Shown here in pieces: positions 38,036 to 46,740 of a DNA stretch of 64,000 nt (position 1 is the stretch's first letter; the number at the start of each line of letters is the position of its first letter). Source of the stretch: Fontisphaera persica (lineage in GTDB: Bacteria > Verrucomicrobiota > Verrucomicrobiia > Limisphaerales > Fontisphaeraceae); assembly GCF_024832785.1 (NCBI RefSeq), contig NZ_CP116615.1, positions 186,001 to 250,000 on the forward strand, in the 5' to 3' direction. The position numbers were made by a program, and so were the translations under genes. The notes beneath the pieces were generated by a model that saw only the letters and a program-made list of their open reading frames with translations, was not told where the DNA came from and searched no databases.

Positions 38036-38110
38036 CTGCCGACGGTCTCTTGGCCAGCCTTTGGTCTGCGGGACGCAGTCATTATTCCGCTCTGCGGGAC
38101 GTGGACGCCA
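38036..38110 (-). repeat. Inverted relative of the repeat found in the RHS gene
   Basis: Read on the minus strand it gives GTCCCGCAGAGCGGAATAAT, then GCGTCCCGCAGACCAAAGGC. This parallels the block at 36030-36085 inside the RHS frame, showing that the same repeat family occurs in coding and non-coding settings. Confidence 0.65.
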
Positions 38111-38130
38111 TACATTACGGTAAATCAAAG

Positions 38131-38239
38131 ATTGACGGGCGGATTGGTGCTTATAGGGGCGTCTGTTTGACGTTGGCAATTCAGCAATCACGGAGCCGGG
38201 AGGCTCCGTGAACCCGCAGGCGGGACGCCTGCGCTACAC
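38131..38239 (+). repeat. R1 palindromic repeat, copy 2, within a ~108-bp tandem unit
   Basis: The R1 core is at 38172-38239. It is preceded by TGACGGGCGGATTGGTGCTT, which also precedes copy 3, so copies 2 and 3 are tandem repeats of a roughly 108-bp unit. Confidence 0.85.
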
Positions 38240-38249
38240 GCAGGAAAAT

Positions 38250-38358
38250 TTGACGGGCGGATTGGTGCTTACAGGGGGGTCTTTTTGAGGACGGCAATTC
38301 AGCAATCACGGAGCCGGGAGGCTCCGTGAACTCGCAGGCGGGACGCCTGCGCTACACA
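38250..38358 (+). repeat. R1 palindromic repeat, copy 3, second tandem unit
   Basis: The R1 core is at 38291-38358, with one difference in the spacer between its hairpins (CTCGCAGG versus CCCGCAGG). It is followed by a linker containing ACGATGGGGT, as is copy 1, and then by R2. Confidence 0.85.
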
Positions 38359-38393
38359 CCTTCACAATAGTCCCTTCCCACGATGGGGTAAAG

Positions 38394-38490
38394 GAACACG
38401 GATGGACACGGATTTTGAACAGAAGGGAACGAAGGGAACGAAGGGGGAAAACGCCCCCTCACCCTGGCCCTCTTCCTGAGGGAGAGGGTG
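38394..38490 (+). repeat. R2 repeat, copy 2
   Basis: It matches copy 1 from GAACACGGATGGACACGG through GGAACGAAGGGGGAAAACG and the CCCTGGCCCTCTTCC...GAGGGAGAGGG hairpin. It follows R1 copy 3 through a linker related to the one after R1 copy 1. Confidence 0.82.
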
Positions 38491-38784
38491 CGGAGACGCA
38501 AACGCAAAATCATTCCGGTGATGATTTGGTTTTTATGGAACTTGCTCTCCCGCCCGCAGCGCTCCCGCTTCTGGCCAGCACTTCCTGTTGGGTTGATTGA
38601 CTCATGTCGGTGTCCATGTCCGGTAACACCGATTTTTGGCGCAACGACCGGTTTCCGCCAACCGATCATCCCCGCCCGGGTAACAATCTTTTTGGCGCAA
38701 ATTGTGGCCGAAAATTATCGGGTTTCGGGTTTGCCAAAAGGGCGTATATAGGTTAAACTTCCGCTAAAATAACCATAAAATAAT

Positions 38785-39714
38785 ATGACCTCGCACGAGA
38801 CATTTGCGACTCGAAATGGAAGTTCCCGCAGGGAGTTTCTCCGGACGGCAGTAGTGGGCGCAGGTTTGGCAGCCAGTGCGCCCCTGTGGGTCAAGGGCGC
38901 TGAGGCCAAGCCGGTCACGGTGAAATCCCATGCGGATTTGGTGACCATCGGAAACACGGGCGTCAAAGTGTCCTTTCTGGCTCAGGGTACCGGATACAAT
39001 GGAGGGGCGCGGATGTCGGATCACACCCGGATGGGGAAAGAGGCCTTTGACCGGCTTCTGCGTTATGATTTGGACCACGGCATCTCGTTCATTGACACCG
39101 CGGACTTGTACGGCACGCACACCTACATTCGCGACACCATTCGCGGATTGCCGCGGGATAAATACGCCCTGCTGACCAAAATCTGGCCGCGCACCGAGTA
39201 TTGGAACATGGCCAGCGGCGGAGCGGTGCAGGAGGTCAACCGCTATCGCAAGGAATTGGGCACGGATTATCTGGATGTGTGCCTGATTCATTGTCTGTTG
39301 AATGACAAATGGGTGCAGGAATATGCCCGCATCCGCGATGAACTGTCGGAACTGAAGCAAAAGAAGGTGGTGCGCGCCGTGGGGGTGTCGTGCCATCACT
39401 TTGGGGCTTTGAAGATTGCAGCCAATGATCCTTGGGTGGATGTCATTTTCGCGCGCATCAATCACAAGGGCCGGGTCATGGACGCCTCCGTGGACGAGGT
39501 GGCGCCCGTGCTGAAACAAGCACGCGCCAACGGCAAGTTCGTCGTGGGCATGAAGATTTTTGGCGCAGGTGAGCTTACCAAGCCTGAGGACAAGGACGCC
39601 TCGTTGCAGTATGTGATCAAAAACGCGCTGGTGGACGCGATGACCATCGGCATGCGGAAGATTGAGGAAACCGAAGACTCCATCGCTCGATTGAACGCGG
39701 CTTTGCGCAGTTAA
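38785..39714 (+). CDS. Aldo/keto reductase with twin-arginine signal
   Basis: A 309-residue protein. The N-terminus has a Tat signal (SRREFLRTAVVGAGLAASAP, about residues 13-32), so it is exported folded, probably with its cofactor. The reductase part shows FLAQGTGYNGGAR, GISFIDTADLYGTHTYIRDT with the catalytic Asp and Tyr, YALLTKIWPRTE with the Lys, DYLDVCLIHCL with the His, and VRAVGVSCHHFGALKIA. Such Tat-exported AKR-fold proteins are common in Planctomycetes and Verrucomicrobiota. The substrate is unknown. It is expressed alone: the repeat region precedes it and a terminator follows. Confidence 0.88.
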   Translation: MTSHETFATRNGSSRREFLRTAVVGAGLAASAPLWVKGAEAKPVTVKSHADLVTIGNTGVKVSFLAQGTGYNGGARMSDHTRMGKEAFDRLLRYDLDHGISFIDTADLYGTHTYIRDTIRGLPRDKYALLTKIWPRTEYWNMASGGAVQEVNRYRKELGTDYLDVCLIHCLLNDKWVQEYARIRDELSELKQKKVVRAVGVSCHHFGALKIAANDPWVDVIFARINHKGRVMDASVDEVAPVLKQARANGKFVVGMKIFGAGELTKPEDKDASLQYVIKNALVDAMTIGMRKIEETEDSIARLNAALRS

Positions 39715-39736
39715 GCAGGCGTGGGAGCGTGCGTGG

Positions 39737-39772
39737 CGGGCGGACTCCGCAAAGGGGGCCGCCCGTTTTTTT
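39737..39772 (+). terminator. Rho-independent terminator after the aldo/keto reductase
   Basis: CGGGCGG (39737-39743) pairs with CCGCCCG (39759-39765) across a 15-nt loop and is followed by seven T (39766-39772). Confidence 0.75.
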
Positions 39773-39845
39773 GCACAAACCACTGGCCAGCCACCGGCCC
39801 CGGAAGGCATATTAACGACGCCGAAGGGCGCAAGGGCAAAGGGTT

Positions 39846-41447
39846 ATGAGTCAAACCACAGTCATTCAAAATGCCGTGGCGTCGCCGGAGGAGTTCCGGC
39901 GGCAGATGGAGGACATGTTGCGGCGGGCGTTTGCCGGCGGCGACCAGGCTGCCCGGGCGCCCGGCGCCCACACAGAGGAGAGTGGCCAGGGGGACGCCGA
40001 GACGGCGGCGCAGTCATTTCAATTCTCGCTGAAACCGCGCGACGTGAAGGCCTACCTGGATCGTTTTGTGATCAAGCAGGACGAAGCCAAAAAGGTGCTC
40101 AGCGTGGCGTTGTGCGACCACTACAACCACGTGCGGCTCGCTTTGCAGGGGAGGGCGCACCCGAATTACACCAAGCAGAACATCATTCTGCTGGGGCCGA
40201 CGGGTGTGGGCAAAACCTACCTCATACGCTGCGCGGCGGAGCTTATCGGCGTGCCATTCGTCAAGGCCGATGCCACCAAGTTTTCCGAGACCGGCTACGT
40301 GGGCGGAGATGTGGAGGACATGGTGCGGGAGCTGCTCCGGCGGGCGGATGGCGACGTGCGCCGCGCCCAGTACGGCATCATTTACATTGATGAAATTGAC
40401 AAGATTGCCAGCGTGCCCACCGCCACGGGCCGCGATGTGAGCGGGCGCGGCGTGCAGACCAACCTGCTCAAGTTGATGGAGGAAACCGAAGTGCCGGCGC
40501 GCTCGCCGCAGGACATTGCCGGGCAGATTCAGGCGATGATGGAATTCACGCGGCAGGGCCGGCGGATGGCGAGCACCATCAACACCAAACACATCTTGTT
40601 CATCGTCAGTGGTGCCTTTCCGGGACTGGACAAAATCATTCAGCGACGCCTGCGCGAGGCCACCATCGGTTTTGCGGCCGGCCTGCCCGCAGGCGAGGAG
40701 GACCCGTATGCCCAGGTGACCACGCGGGATTTCATCGAGTACGGCTTTGAGCCGGAATTTATCGGGCGGCTGCCGGTGCGGGTGGTCTGCCAGCCCCTGG
40801 ACGTGGAGGATTTGTTTAACATCCTGAAAAGCTCCGAAGGGAGCATCATCCGGCAGTATGAACAGGATTTTGGCGCGTATGGCATCGAGATTTTATTCCA
40901 GGAGGATGGATTGCGCCGCATTGCCGAGCTGGCTGCCGAGGAAAAGACCGGGGCGCGCGGTTTGATGACCGTGTGCGAGCGGACCTTCCGCAATTTCAAA
41001 TTTGAGCTGCCGTCGTTACCCATCAAGCGGCTGGTGGTCACGCGCGAGCTGGTGGATCACCCGGTGGTGGACCCGGAAGTGCTGGCGCGGGCGCAGAGCG
41101 AGCGCGAGCAGGAAATGCTGCGGCAGGTGGTGCAGGAGTTTGCGCAGCGTTTCCGCGAAAGCCACAAAATGGCGCTGGAATTTACGCCGGCCGCCGTGGA
41201 GGCGTTGTTGAACGAAGCGCAGTCCAAAAACGTGCCCGTGCGCGATTTGTGCGCGGCCAAGTTCAAGGATTTTCAGTTTGGCCTGCGACTGATTGCTGCC
41301 AACACCGGCCAGACTTCCTTTACGCTGGATGCGGCGGATGTGGCTGATCCCCAGAAGACCCTCAGCGAATGGGTAGTGGCCAGCTACCGCCAGAAGCCGC
41401 CCGGTGGGGAAGAGGCTGGCGCTGCTGAAACGACACCCACTCCATGA
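39846..41447 (+). CDS. ClpX-like AAA+ unfoldase without zinc-binding domain
   Basis: A 533-residue AAA+ protein. Walker A is GPTGVGKT (Lys about 123) and Walker B is IIYIDEIDKIA (Asp about 182). ClpX-type motifs follow: KFSETGYVGGDVEDMVRELL, GRGVQTNLLKLMEETEV, FPGLDKIIQRRL, YGFEPEFIGRLPV, and AAEEKTGARGLMTVCERTF with the sensor-2 region. Classical ClpX has about 420 residues and an N-terminal four-cysteine zinc finger. Here the N-terminus lacks cysteines, and an extra domain of about 130 residues follows the C-terminal small domain. No clpP is adjacent. It may be a specialised unfoldase; protease pairing is unknown. The next gene overlaps by 4 nt. Confidence 0.88.
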   Translation: MSQTTVIQNAVASPEEFRRQMEDMLRRAFAGGDQAARAPGAHTEESGQGDAETAAQSFQFSLKPRDVKAYLDRFVIKQDEAKKVLSVALCDHYNHVRLALQGRAHPNYTKQNIILLGPTGVGKTYLIRCAAELIGVPFVKADATKFSETGYVGGDVEDMVRELLRRADGDVRRAQYGIIYIDEIDKIASVPTATGRDVSGRGVQTNLLKLMEETEVPARSPQDIAGQIQAMMEFTRQGRRMASTINTKHILFIVSGAFPGLDKIIQRRLREATIGFAAGLPAGEEDPYAQVTTRDFIEYGFEPEFIGRLPVRVVCQPLDVEDLFNILKSSEGSIIRQYEQDFGAYGIEILFQEDGLRRIAELAAEEKTGARGLMTVCERTFRNFKFELPSLPIKRLVVTRELVDHPVVDPEVLARAQSEREQEMLRQVVQEFAQRFRESHKMALEFTPAAVEALLNEAQSKNVPVRDLCAAKFKDFQFGLRLIAANTGQTSFTLDAADVADPQKTLSEWVVASYRQKPPGGEEAGAAETTPTP

Positions 41448-41659
41448 CCATGGATTTAAAGACCCTGGCTCAAGCCCTGGAGCGGATGGGTTGTCCGCCG
41501 GAGAAGTCCGCGGAAATGGCGGCGCAGTTGGACCGCCGCGCCGCTCAACTGGCCGCGCAAACCGGCCGCAGCCAGGCTGAAGCCCTGGCCCATTTGCTGG
41601 CCTTGATGCAACAAGGCTGGGCGGCCCAGTCACAAGGTTCACCTCCTGCAAGATCATGA
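41444..41659 (+). CDS. Small hypothetical protein coupled to the ClpX-like gene
   Basis: A 71-residue protein whose ATG overlaps the stop of the ClpX-like gene (ATGA) and whose own stop overlaps the start of the Nudix gene (ATGATC at 41656). The sequence is largely helical and Ala/Gln-rich (DLKTLAQALERMGCPPEKSA, then AQLAAQTGRSQAEALAHLLA). It has no membrane segment and I do not recognise a family. Tight coupling suggests it could be a small partner of the unfoldase, but this is only positional inference. Confidence 0.6.
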   Translation: MTMDLKTLAQALERMGCPPEKSAEMAAQLDRRAAQLAAQTGRSQAEALAHLLALMQQGWAAQSQGSPPARS

Positions 41660-42216
41660 TCCAGCCCTGGCCCGTTCAATACTCCAAGTTTCTCGGCAAC
41701 TTCCGCGTGTTCAACCTGCACGCGGAGACCAAGACCTCGCCCTTGGACGGACGCGCGCATGAATTCATAGTCCTCCAATGCCCGGATTGGGTGAATGTGG
41801 TGGCGGTGACGCCGGATGAGCGGGTCATCCTGGTGGAGCAGTTCCGGCATGGCTCCAAAACAATTGAGCTGGAAATTCCCGGCGGTGTCACGGATGCATC
41901 GGATGCTTCACCCGTGGCAGCGGGGTTGCGTGAGCTGCAGGAGGAGACCGGTTACGGAGGGGATCATGCGCGCGTCATTGGGCGCGTGTATCCCAACCCC
42001 GCCATCATGACCAACACCTGCCACACGGTGCTGGTGGAGAATTGTGTGCGGCGATTTGAGACGCGGTTTGATCCATGCGAAGACTTGCGCACGCACCTGG
42101 TGCCGGTCGCGGAAATTCCGGCTTTGGTGGCGGCGGGGCGCATCCGGCATTCGCTGGTGGTGGCGGCGTTGTATCACTATGAATTGCACCGCCGCGGGCT
42201 GTCATCGGCCCCTTGA
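41656..42216 (+). CDS. Nudix hydrolase (ADP-sugar pyrophosphatase type)
   Basis: A 186-residue protein. The Nudix helix is EIPGGVTDASDASPVAAGLR followed by ELQEETGY (Glu 96 and 97 are metal ligands). The first Glu of the strict consensus is replaced by Asp, and there is one extra residue in the loop. Flanking strands VNVVAVTPDERVILVEQFRH and ELEIPGG fit the ADP-ribose/GDP-mannose pyrophosphatase group. It would cleave a nucleoside diphosphate linked to another moiety. Its start overlaps the upstream small gene and it is 126 nt upstream of the beta-CASP hydrolase start. Confidence 0.86.
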   Translation: MIQPWPVQYSKFLGNFRVFNLHAETKTSPLDGRAHEFIVLQCPDWVNVVAVTPDERVILVEQFRHGSKTIELEIPGGVTDASDASPVAAGLRELQEETGYGGDHARVIGRVYPNPAIMTNTCHTVLVENCVRRFETRFDPCEDLRTHLVPVAEIPALVAAGRIRHSLVVAALYHYELHRRGLSSAP

Positions 42217-42342
42217 ACCGCTGGGAATTATTTGGCGCTGCCAGAGCGTTTCAACGCATTAGAATCCGGCTCGCCGCAGGAGGAGGCGAGGGAGCGCGAT
42301 TTTTTACTGGGCATCTCGCAGACTCCCCGTCATCTTGAAACC

Positions 42343-43719
42343 ATGCGAGTGACCAACTTGAATCCCGACACCGCCATTGGCGCCAGCGCGTGGCTGGTGG
42401 AGGTGGACGGCCACCGGCTCTTGATGGATGCCGGCATTCACCCCAAACGTGACGGGCGCGAGGCGCTGCCGTTGTTTGACCGGGTCAAAGACCTGGAAGT
42501 GGACGCGATTGCCGTCAGTCATTGTCATCACGACCACGTGGGGGCGCTGCCGGTGGCCTTGCGGTATTGGCCCAAGGCGCATGTGCTGCTGACCGAGTTG
42601 AGTTATTTTCTGGCCGAGCGCGTGCTACACAACTCGGTCAACGTGATGAAACGCCAGCGCGACGAGCTGGGGATCAAGGATTATCCATTGTACTCGCATG
42701 ATGAAGTGGACGAAATCGAGCCGCTGTTTCAGGGGTTTCGTTACAATCGGGAAATCGAATGGGCCGCCTTTCACAAGATGCGCAGCGGTTTTACCTCGCC
42801 CACGGTGGAGTTTTTTGACGCGGGGCATGCCCTGGGCGCGGCGGGCATGCTGGTGCGTGGAAAAAAGGAAAGCCTGTTTTACACGGGGGACGTGGCCTTT
42901 CATGATCAGACCATCCTGCGCGGCGCGCGGTTTGAAGATGTGCAGGCCGAGGTGCTGATTTTGGAGACCACCCGCGGGGGGCGCCAGGTGCCGGCGGGTT
43001 ACAGCCGGGCGGCGGAAATCGAACGTTTCAGTCAGGCGCTCGTGGAGGCGCTGAAACGGAAGGCGGCCATCCTGATTCCCACCTTTGCCCTGGGGCGCAC
43101 GCAGGAAATGCTGGCCCTGCTGGCGCTGCTCATGCGCAGCGGCCGGATCAAATCGCAGCCGGTTTATATTGGGGGATTGGGACGGGTCTTCACCGAGATT
43201 TACGATTTGCAGGCCCGGCGCACCCATCGCCAGCACGCGAATCTGCTGCTGCATGAAGCGCTGAACCTGGTGGTGTTGGATAGCCAACAGGCGCGTGAAA
43301 TGCGGCTGAGCGGCGGGCGGCTTTTCGTGCTGACCTCGGGCATGATGAACGAAGGCACGGCGTCCCACGACCTGGCGCTGCGCATGATTGGCGATGAGCG
43401 CCAGGCCATTTTCTTCGTGGGCTATGCCGACCCTGACACGCCCGCCGGCCGGCTGAAGGCCTCGCGCCCGGGCGACAAATTTCTATTCAGCGCCAGCGGC
43501 GGAGAGGTGACCCACCGGTGCCAGGTCATGGATTTTGACCTCACCGCCCACGCGGAACGGGAGGATTTGGTGGAGTTTGTGGGCCAAGTCGGGCCGCGGG
43601 TGGTCATTCTGGCGCATGGCGACGAAGTTGCCCGCCAGTGGTTTGCGGCCCAAATCGCCCGCCGTTACCCCAAGACCAAGGTCCTGCAACCTGGCCCCGG
43701 CGAGACGGTGGAAGTTTGA
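42343..43719 (+). CDS. Metallo-beta-lactamase/beta-CASP fold hydrolase (CPSF/RNase J-like)
   Basis: A 458-residue protein from ATG 42343; the frame is open back to a TTG at 42232, but this start gives the normal N-terminus (MRVTNLNPDTAIGASAWLVE). The zinc site is SHCHHDHVGALP (His 60, His 62, Asp 64, His 65), with FDAGHALGAAGMLVRG and YTGDVAFHDQTILRG later. The beta-CASP insert shows LIPTFALGRTQEMLALLALL, FVLTSGMMNEGTASHDLALR, and VMDFDLTAHAEREDLVEFV, and the chain ends with ILAHGDEVARQWFA. This domain set is found in RNA 3'-processing endonucleases and exonucleases; an RNA substrate is likely. Confidence 0.87.
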   Translation: MRVTNLNPDTAIGASAWLVEVDGHRLLMDAGIHPKRDGREALPLFDRVKDLEVDAIAVSHCHHDHVGALPVALRYWPKAHVLLTELSYFLAERVLHNSVNVMKRQRDELGIKDYPLYSHDEVDEIEPLFQGFRYNREIEWAAFHKMRSGFTSPTVEFFDAGHALGAAGMLVRGKKESLFYTGDVAFHDQTILRGARFEDVQAEVLILETTRGGRQVPAGYSRAAEIERFSQALVEALKRKAAILIPTFALGRTQEMLALLALLMRSGRIKSQPVYIGGLGRVFTEIYDLQARRTHRQHANLLLHEALNLVVLDSQQAREMRLSGGRLFVLTSGMMNEGTASHDLALRMIGDERQAIFFVGYADPDTPAGRLKASRPGDKFLFSASGGEVTHRCQVMDFDLTAHAEREDLVEFVGQVGPRVVILAHGDEVARQWFAAQIARRYPKTKVLQPGPGETVEV

Positions 43720-43733
43720 CCGTCTGGCGGCTC

Positions 43734-44237
43734 TCAGGCCTTGCCCGGAATTTGGTTTGCCGCGCCTTTTTCCGTCTGTTGGCGGCGGAATTGTTCGTAA
43801 GCAGCCCGGAATTCGGGGTACTTGTTGCCCAGGATGGCGGTGGCCAAAAGGGCGGCATTGATGGCGCCCGGCTTGCCAATGGCAAGGGTCCCCACCGGCA
43901 CACCGCCGGGCATTTGCACCATGCTCAGCAGCGAGTCCAAGCCCTTGAGCGAAGCGGATTCCATCGGCACTCCCAGGACGGGGAGGGACGTCTTGGCGGC
44001 GGTCACGCCAGCGAGGTGCGCGGCGCCGCCGGCGGCGGCAATGATGATTTCCAACCCGCGGGCCGCGGCGGTGGAGGCGTATTCAAACAAAACATCGGGG
44101 GTACGGTGCGCACTAATCACCCGCGCTTCGCATGGCACGCCCAGCGCCTCAAGCTGTTTGACGGTATGCTGCATCACCTCCCAGTCGGAGTGACTGCCCA
44201 TAATCACGCCTACCAACGGTTTTCGCGGCTCGCTCAT
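43734..44237 (-). CDS. purE: N5-carboxyaminoimidazole ribonucleotide mutase (PurE)
   Basis: It converts N5-CAIR to CAIR in purine biosynthesis. The 167-residue protein carries [20 protein letters not shown] at the N-terminus, [55 protein letters not shown] and [20 protein letters not shown]. These are the substrate-binding loops of class I PurE. The start ATG is at 44237 on the minus strand. It is convergent with the beta-CASP hydrolase gene. purK is not adjacent. Confidence 0.96.
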   Translation of the reverse strand: MSEPRKPLVGVIMGSHSDWEVMQHTVKQLEALGVPCEARVISAHRTPDVLFEYASTAAARGLEIIIAAAGGAAHLAGVTAAKTSLPVLGVPMESASLKGLDSLLSMVQMPGGVPVGTLAIGKPGAINAALLATAILGNKYPEFRAAYEQFRRQQTEKGAANQIPGKA

Positions 44238-44399
44238 AGAGTTAGATGTTTAATTATGTCTTTTATTGTGCCTTGCACAGCGCTGGAGAATTAAGCGCGT
44301 GCCCTGCTTTTTGGCAACCAAATCCCGCAAGGATTTCGAGGGGAAAAATCCGGCCGCCACCGCGCCTGCTACAGGATTGCGCCAGCCGCCACGGGCCGG

Positions 44400-44873
44400 T
44401 CAGGAGCCATGGGGAATGACCAGCACCGGGCAGCGGGCTTTGCGCACAATTTTTTCCGCGGTGCGCCCAAACAACGCCTGCGTCAGGCGCCCGCCGCCCT
44501 CGCGTCCCACCACGATCAAATCCACGCCGCGCTCCTGGGCCAGCGCCAGCACTTTTTCGGCGGCCTGACCAATGCGCAGCTCAATCTTCATGTGCCGGCC
44601 TGCGGGCAGGCGCGAGAGGTAGGCCGACTTGATTTTGGCATGGATGTCATGCTGAGCCTTCGCGTCCACATGGTCCACTTCGTAAATGTAGGATTTCCAG
44701 AATTGCGCCTCGGTTTCGGGAATGACGTGGAGCAGGGTCAATTGCGTGTCCGGCGACAACAGCGCCAGGCGCAGGGCGGTGTCGAAGGCGTGGTCGGCGC
44801 CGGGGGAGAAGTCCGTGCAAAATAAAATATGGCGAAAGCCGATGGGCGTTGCGGGGGTGGGGGTGCTGGGCAT
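44400..44873 (-). CDS. Universal stress protein (UspA family)
   Basis: A 157-residue UspA-fold protein. The N-terminal strand is FRHILFCTDFSPGADHAFDT, then LLSPDTQLTLLHVIPETEAQ. The C-terminal ATP-binding motif is VDLIVVGREGGGRLTQALFG followed by RTAEKIVRKARCPVLVI, close to the G-x2-G-x9-G-S/T pattern of ATP-binding Usps. I chose ATG 44873; the frame is open further upstream into the TRAP gene. It lies just downstream of the TRAP permease genes in the same direction and is probably in their transcript. Usps paired with TRAP transporters (TeaD in ectoine uptake) regulate transport. Confidence 0.86.
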   Translation of the reverse strand: MPSTPTPATPIGFRHILFCTDFSPGADHAFDTALRLALLSPDTQLTLLHVIPETEAQFWKSYIYEVDHVDAKAQHDIHAKIKSAYLSRLPAGRHMKIELRIGQAAEKVLALAQERGVDLIVVGREGGGRLTQALFGRTAEKIVRKARCPVLVIPHGS

Positions 44874-44893
44874 AGGCCGGTCGGGGGTTGGGA

Positions 44894-46195
44894 TTATTCG
44901 AGCAAAGACGGCAGGAAAAGCACCCCTTGGGGGAATATAACCATGAGGGCCGCCACCACCAGGAGGCAGACCAGGAAGGGCAGGGCGCCCCGAAAAATGA
45001 GCGGCAGGGGGACATCGCGCGCCATGCCGCTGACCACATAAGCGTTCACGCCGACGGGCGGGGTGATGACTCCCATTTGCGTGACCAGCACAATAATCAC
45101 GCCAAACCAAATCAGGTCAAAGTGGAGCGCCACCACCACCGGATAGAAAATGGGGATGGTCAGCAGGTTGAGCGCCAGGGCATCCACAAAGCAGCCGGCC
45201 ACGAGGTAAAAGAGGATGATGGCTGCCATGATGCCCCACGGCGGCAGTGGCAGATGTCCGATCCATTCGGCCAGGGCTGCCGGGGTATGGGTCACGGCGA
45301 GAAACCGGCCGAAAATCAGCGCGCCAGCCACAATCACGATGACCATGCAGGAGGTGCGGATGGTTTCCCAGAGACATTGTTTGAGGGCCGCCCAGGTCAG
45401 GCGCTTTTTGAACCAGCCCACCCCCAGGGTGGCCGCGGCTCCGATGGCTGCGGCCTCGGTGGCGGTGCAATACCCGGCAAACATGGAGCCCATGACGGCA
45501 ACGAAGATCACCAGGATTTCAATGATGTCCTTCAGTGAAATCAATCGCTCGCGCCAGGAAGAGGTTTCACCTGCCGGACCCATTTCCGGACGATGCCGGC
45601 ATACCAGGGCAATGGCCAGGCAAAAAAGAATGGCGGTGAAGATGCCCGGCGCCACCCCGGCAATAAACAATTTGCCAATGGATTGTTGGGTCAGGATGGC
45701 ATAAACGATGAACACAATGCTGGGCGGTATCATCATGCCCAGGGACCCCCCGGCGGCCACGCAGCCGGTGGCCAGTTCCATGCTGTATTTGTATCGCCGC
45801 ATTTCCGGCAGAGCCACGGCGGCCATGGTGGCGGCCGTGGCGGGGCCGCTGCCGCAGATGGCGCCAAAAGCGGCGCACGCGCCCACAGTGGACATGGCCA
45901 GTCCGCCGCGCCAGTGGCCCAGCCAGCGATAGGCGGCGTGAAACAAACCTTGTGAAATCCCGGTATGAAAGGCCACCTGACCCATTAAAATAAAGAGGGG
46001 AATGGTGGAGAGGTCATATTTGGAGAAGGTCCCAAAAAATTCCGCCGCCGCCATGTTCAGGGCGGCTTCCGGACTGGTCATCACGGCAAAACCCACGATG
46101 CCGGCCACTGCCATGGCCAGGCCTACGGGCATGCTGGAGACCAGCAAGAACAGCAGCAACCCTATGCCCAACAAGCTGATTTCTGTAGGACTCAT
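44894..46195 (-). CDS. dctM: TRAP transporter large permease (DctM)
   Basis: A 433-residue membrane protein with about 12 hydrophobic segments, the usual DctM size. Family motifs: LSTIPLFILMGQVAFHTGIS, STVGACAAFGAICGSGPATA, GSLGMMIPPSIVFIVYAILT, YCTATEAAAIGAAATLGVGW, and QMGVITPPVGVNAYVVSG. It is the Na+-coupled translocation subunit. It overlaps dctQ by 4 nt, and dctQ overlaps dctP by 4 nt, so the three form a tight operon. The substrate is probably a carboxylate or similar small anion but cannot be read here. Confidence 0.94.
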   Translation of the reverse strand: MSPTEISLLGIGLLLFLLVSSMPVGLAMAVAGIVGFAVMTSPEAALNMAAAEFFGTFSKYDLSTIPLFILMGQVAFHTGISQGLFHAAYRWLGHWRGGLAMSTVGACAAFGAICGSGPATAATMAAVALPEMRRYKYSMELATGCVAAGGSLGMMIPPSIVFIVYAILTQQSIGKLFIAGVAPGIFTAILFCLAIALVCRHRPEMGPAGETSSWRERLISLKDIIEILVIFVAVMGSMFAGYCTATEAAAIGAAATLGVGWFKKRLTWAALKQCLWETIRTSCMVIVIVAGALIFGRFLAVTHTPAALAEWIGHLPLPPWGIMAAIILFYLVAGCFVDALALNLLTIPIFYPVVVALHFDLIWFGVIIVLVTQMGVITPPVGVNAYVVSGMARDVPLPLIFRGALPFLVCLLVVAALMVIFPQGVLFLPSLLE

Positions 46196-46740
46196 GGTTT
46201 GAGCAAGGACTGGCCGGGATGGAAGATGTGATAAAATTTGATGGCCACCATGACCCAGCAGCAGAAGGCCATGACATAAGGCAGCCAGAACAGCGGGAGT
46301 TGCACGGTCTGGCTGACTTGGCCGGTGGTATAAAGGTCATGCCCATAACGTGCCAGGTACACTCCCAGCAGCACGAAGAAAGCCGCCAGAATCAGGCGGG
46401 TACAGGTGTCCGTGATGATGCGGCCCCGGCGGCCGAGTTTGAGGAAGAAATACTCGACCGCCACGTGTCCCTTGATGGCGGAGGTGTAAGGGAGGGCGCA
46501 GGCCATGGCCAGGGCGCAGAGCAAGCCGATGATGTCCACCGAGCCTTTGATGGGAGCATTGAAGGCGGTGCGCAGGATGACTTCTGCGCAGGTGAGGGCC
46601 ACCATGAGCATCAGGCTAAGGCCGGAAATGGCGGCCAGCGCCAACACTACTCCGCGCAAAAGCTGCGTCAGCCATCGTCCCACTTGCTGGGATGCGGTCG
46701 GGCGATGGCGCGGGGCCGCTTGATGCTCGCCGCCTTTCAC
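46192..46740 (-). CDS. dctQ: TRAP transporter small permease (DctQ)
   Basis: A 182-residue protein with four hydrophobic segments, the expected topology of DctQ. Motifs: [40 protein letters not shown] (the conserved E-x2-x-R...F region), [20 protein letters not shown] and [20 protein letters not shown]. It forms the membrane complex with DctM. The hydrophilic N-terminus is about 25 residues longer than usual. Overlaps with both neighbours indicate coupled translation. Confidence 0.92.
   Translation of the reverse strand: MKGGEHQAAPRHRPTASQQVGRWLTQLLRGVVLALAAISGLSLMLMVALTCAEVILRTAFNAPIKGSVDIIGLLCALAMACALPYTSAIKGHVAVEYFFLKLGRRGRIITDTCTRLILAAFFVLLGVYLARYGHDLYTTGQVSQTVQLPLFWLPYVMAFCCWVMVAIKFYHIFHPGQSLLKP

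Larger units (their letters stand above)
37301..38784. other. 1.5-kb gene-free region rich in palindromic repeats
   Basis: I see no convincing gene between the DUF2750 gene and the aldo/keto reductase. About 37301-37740 holds unassigned GC-rich DNA with several GGACGC words. From about 37764 to 38490 there are three copies of a palindromic unit (R1), two copies of a second unit (R2) and one inverted VPQSG-type repeat. The order R1-linker-R2 occurs twice (37764-37995 and 38291-38475), so an R1+R2 module of about 200 bp is duplicated. From about 38500 the DNA turns to ordinary upstream sequence of the next gene. Confidence 0.75.

Noticed and set aside
37764-38358. CRISPR array in the repeat region
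   Set aside because: Only three irregular copies with internal hairpins and conserved flanks, no short unique spacers and no cas genes.
38764-39810. Minus-strand open frame (348 codons) opposite the aldo/keto reductase
   Set aside because: The plus-strand reductase has full family motifs and a Tat signal; the antisense frame has none.
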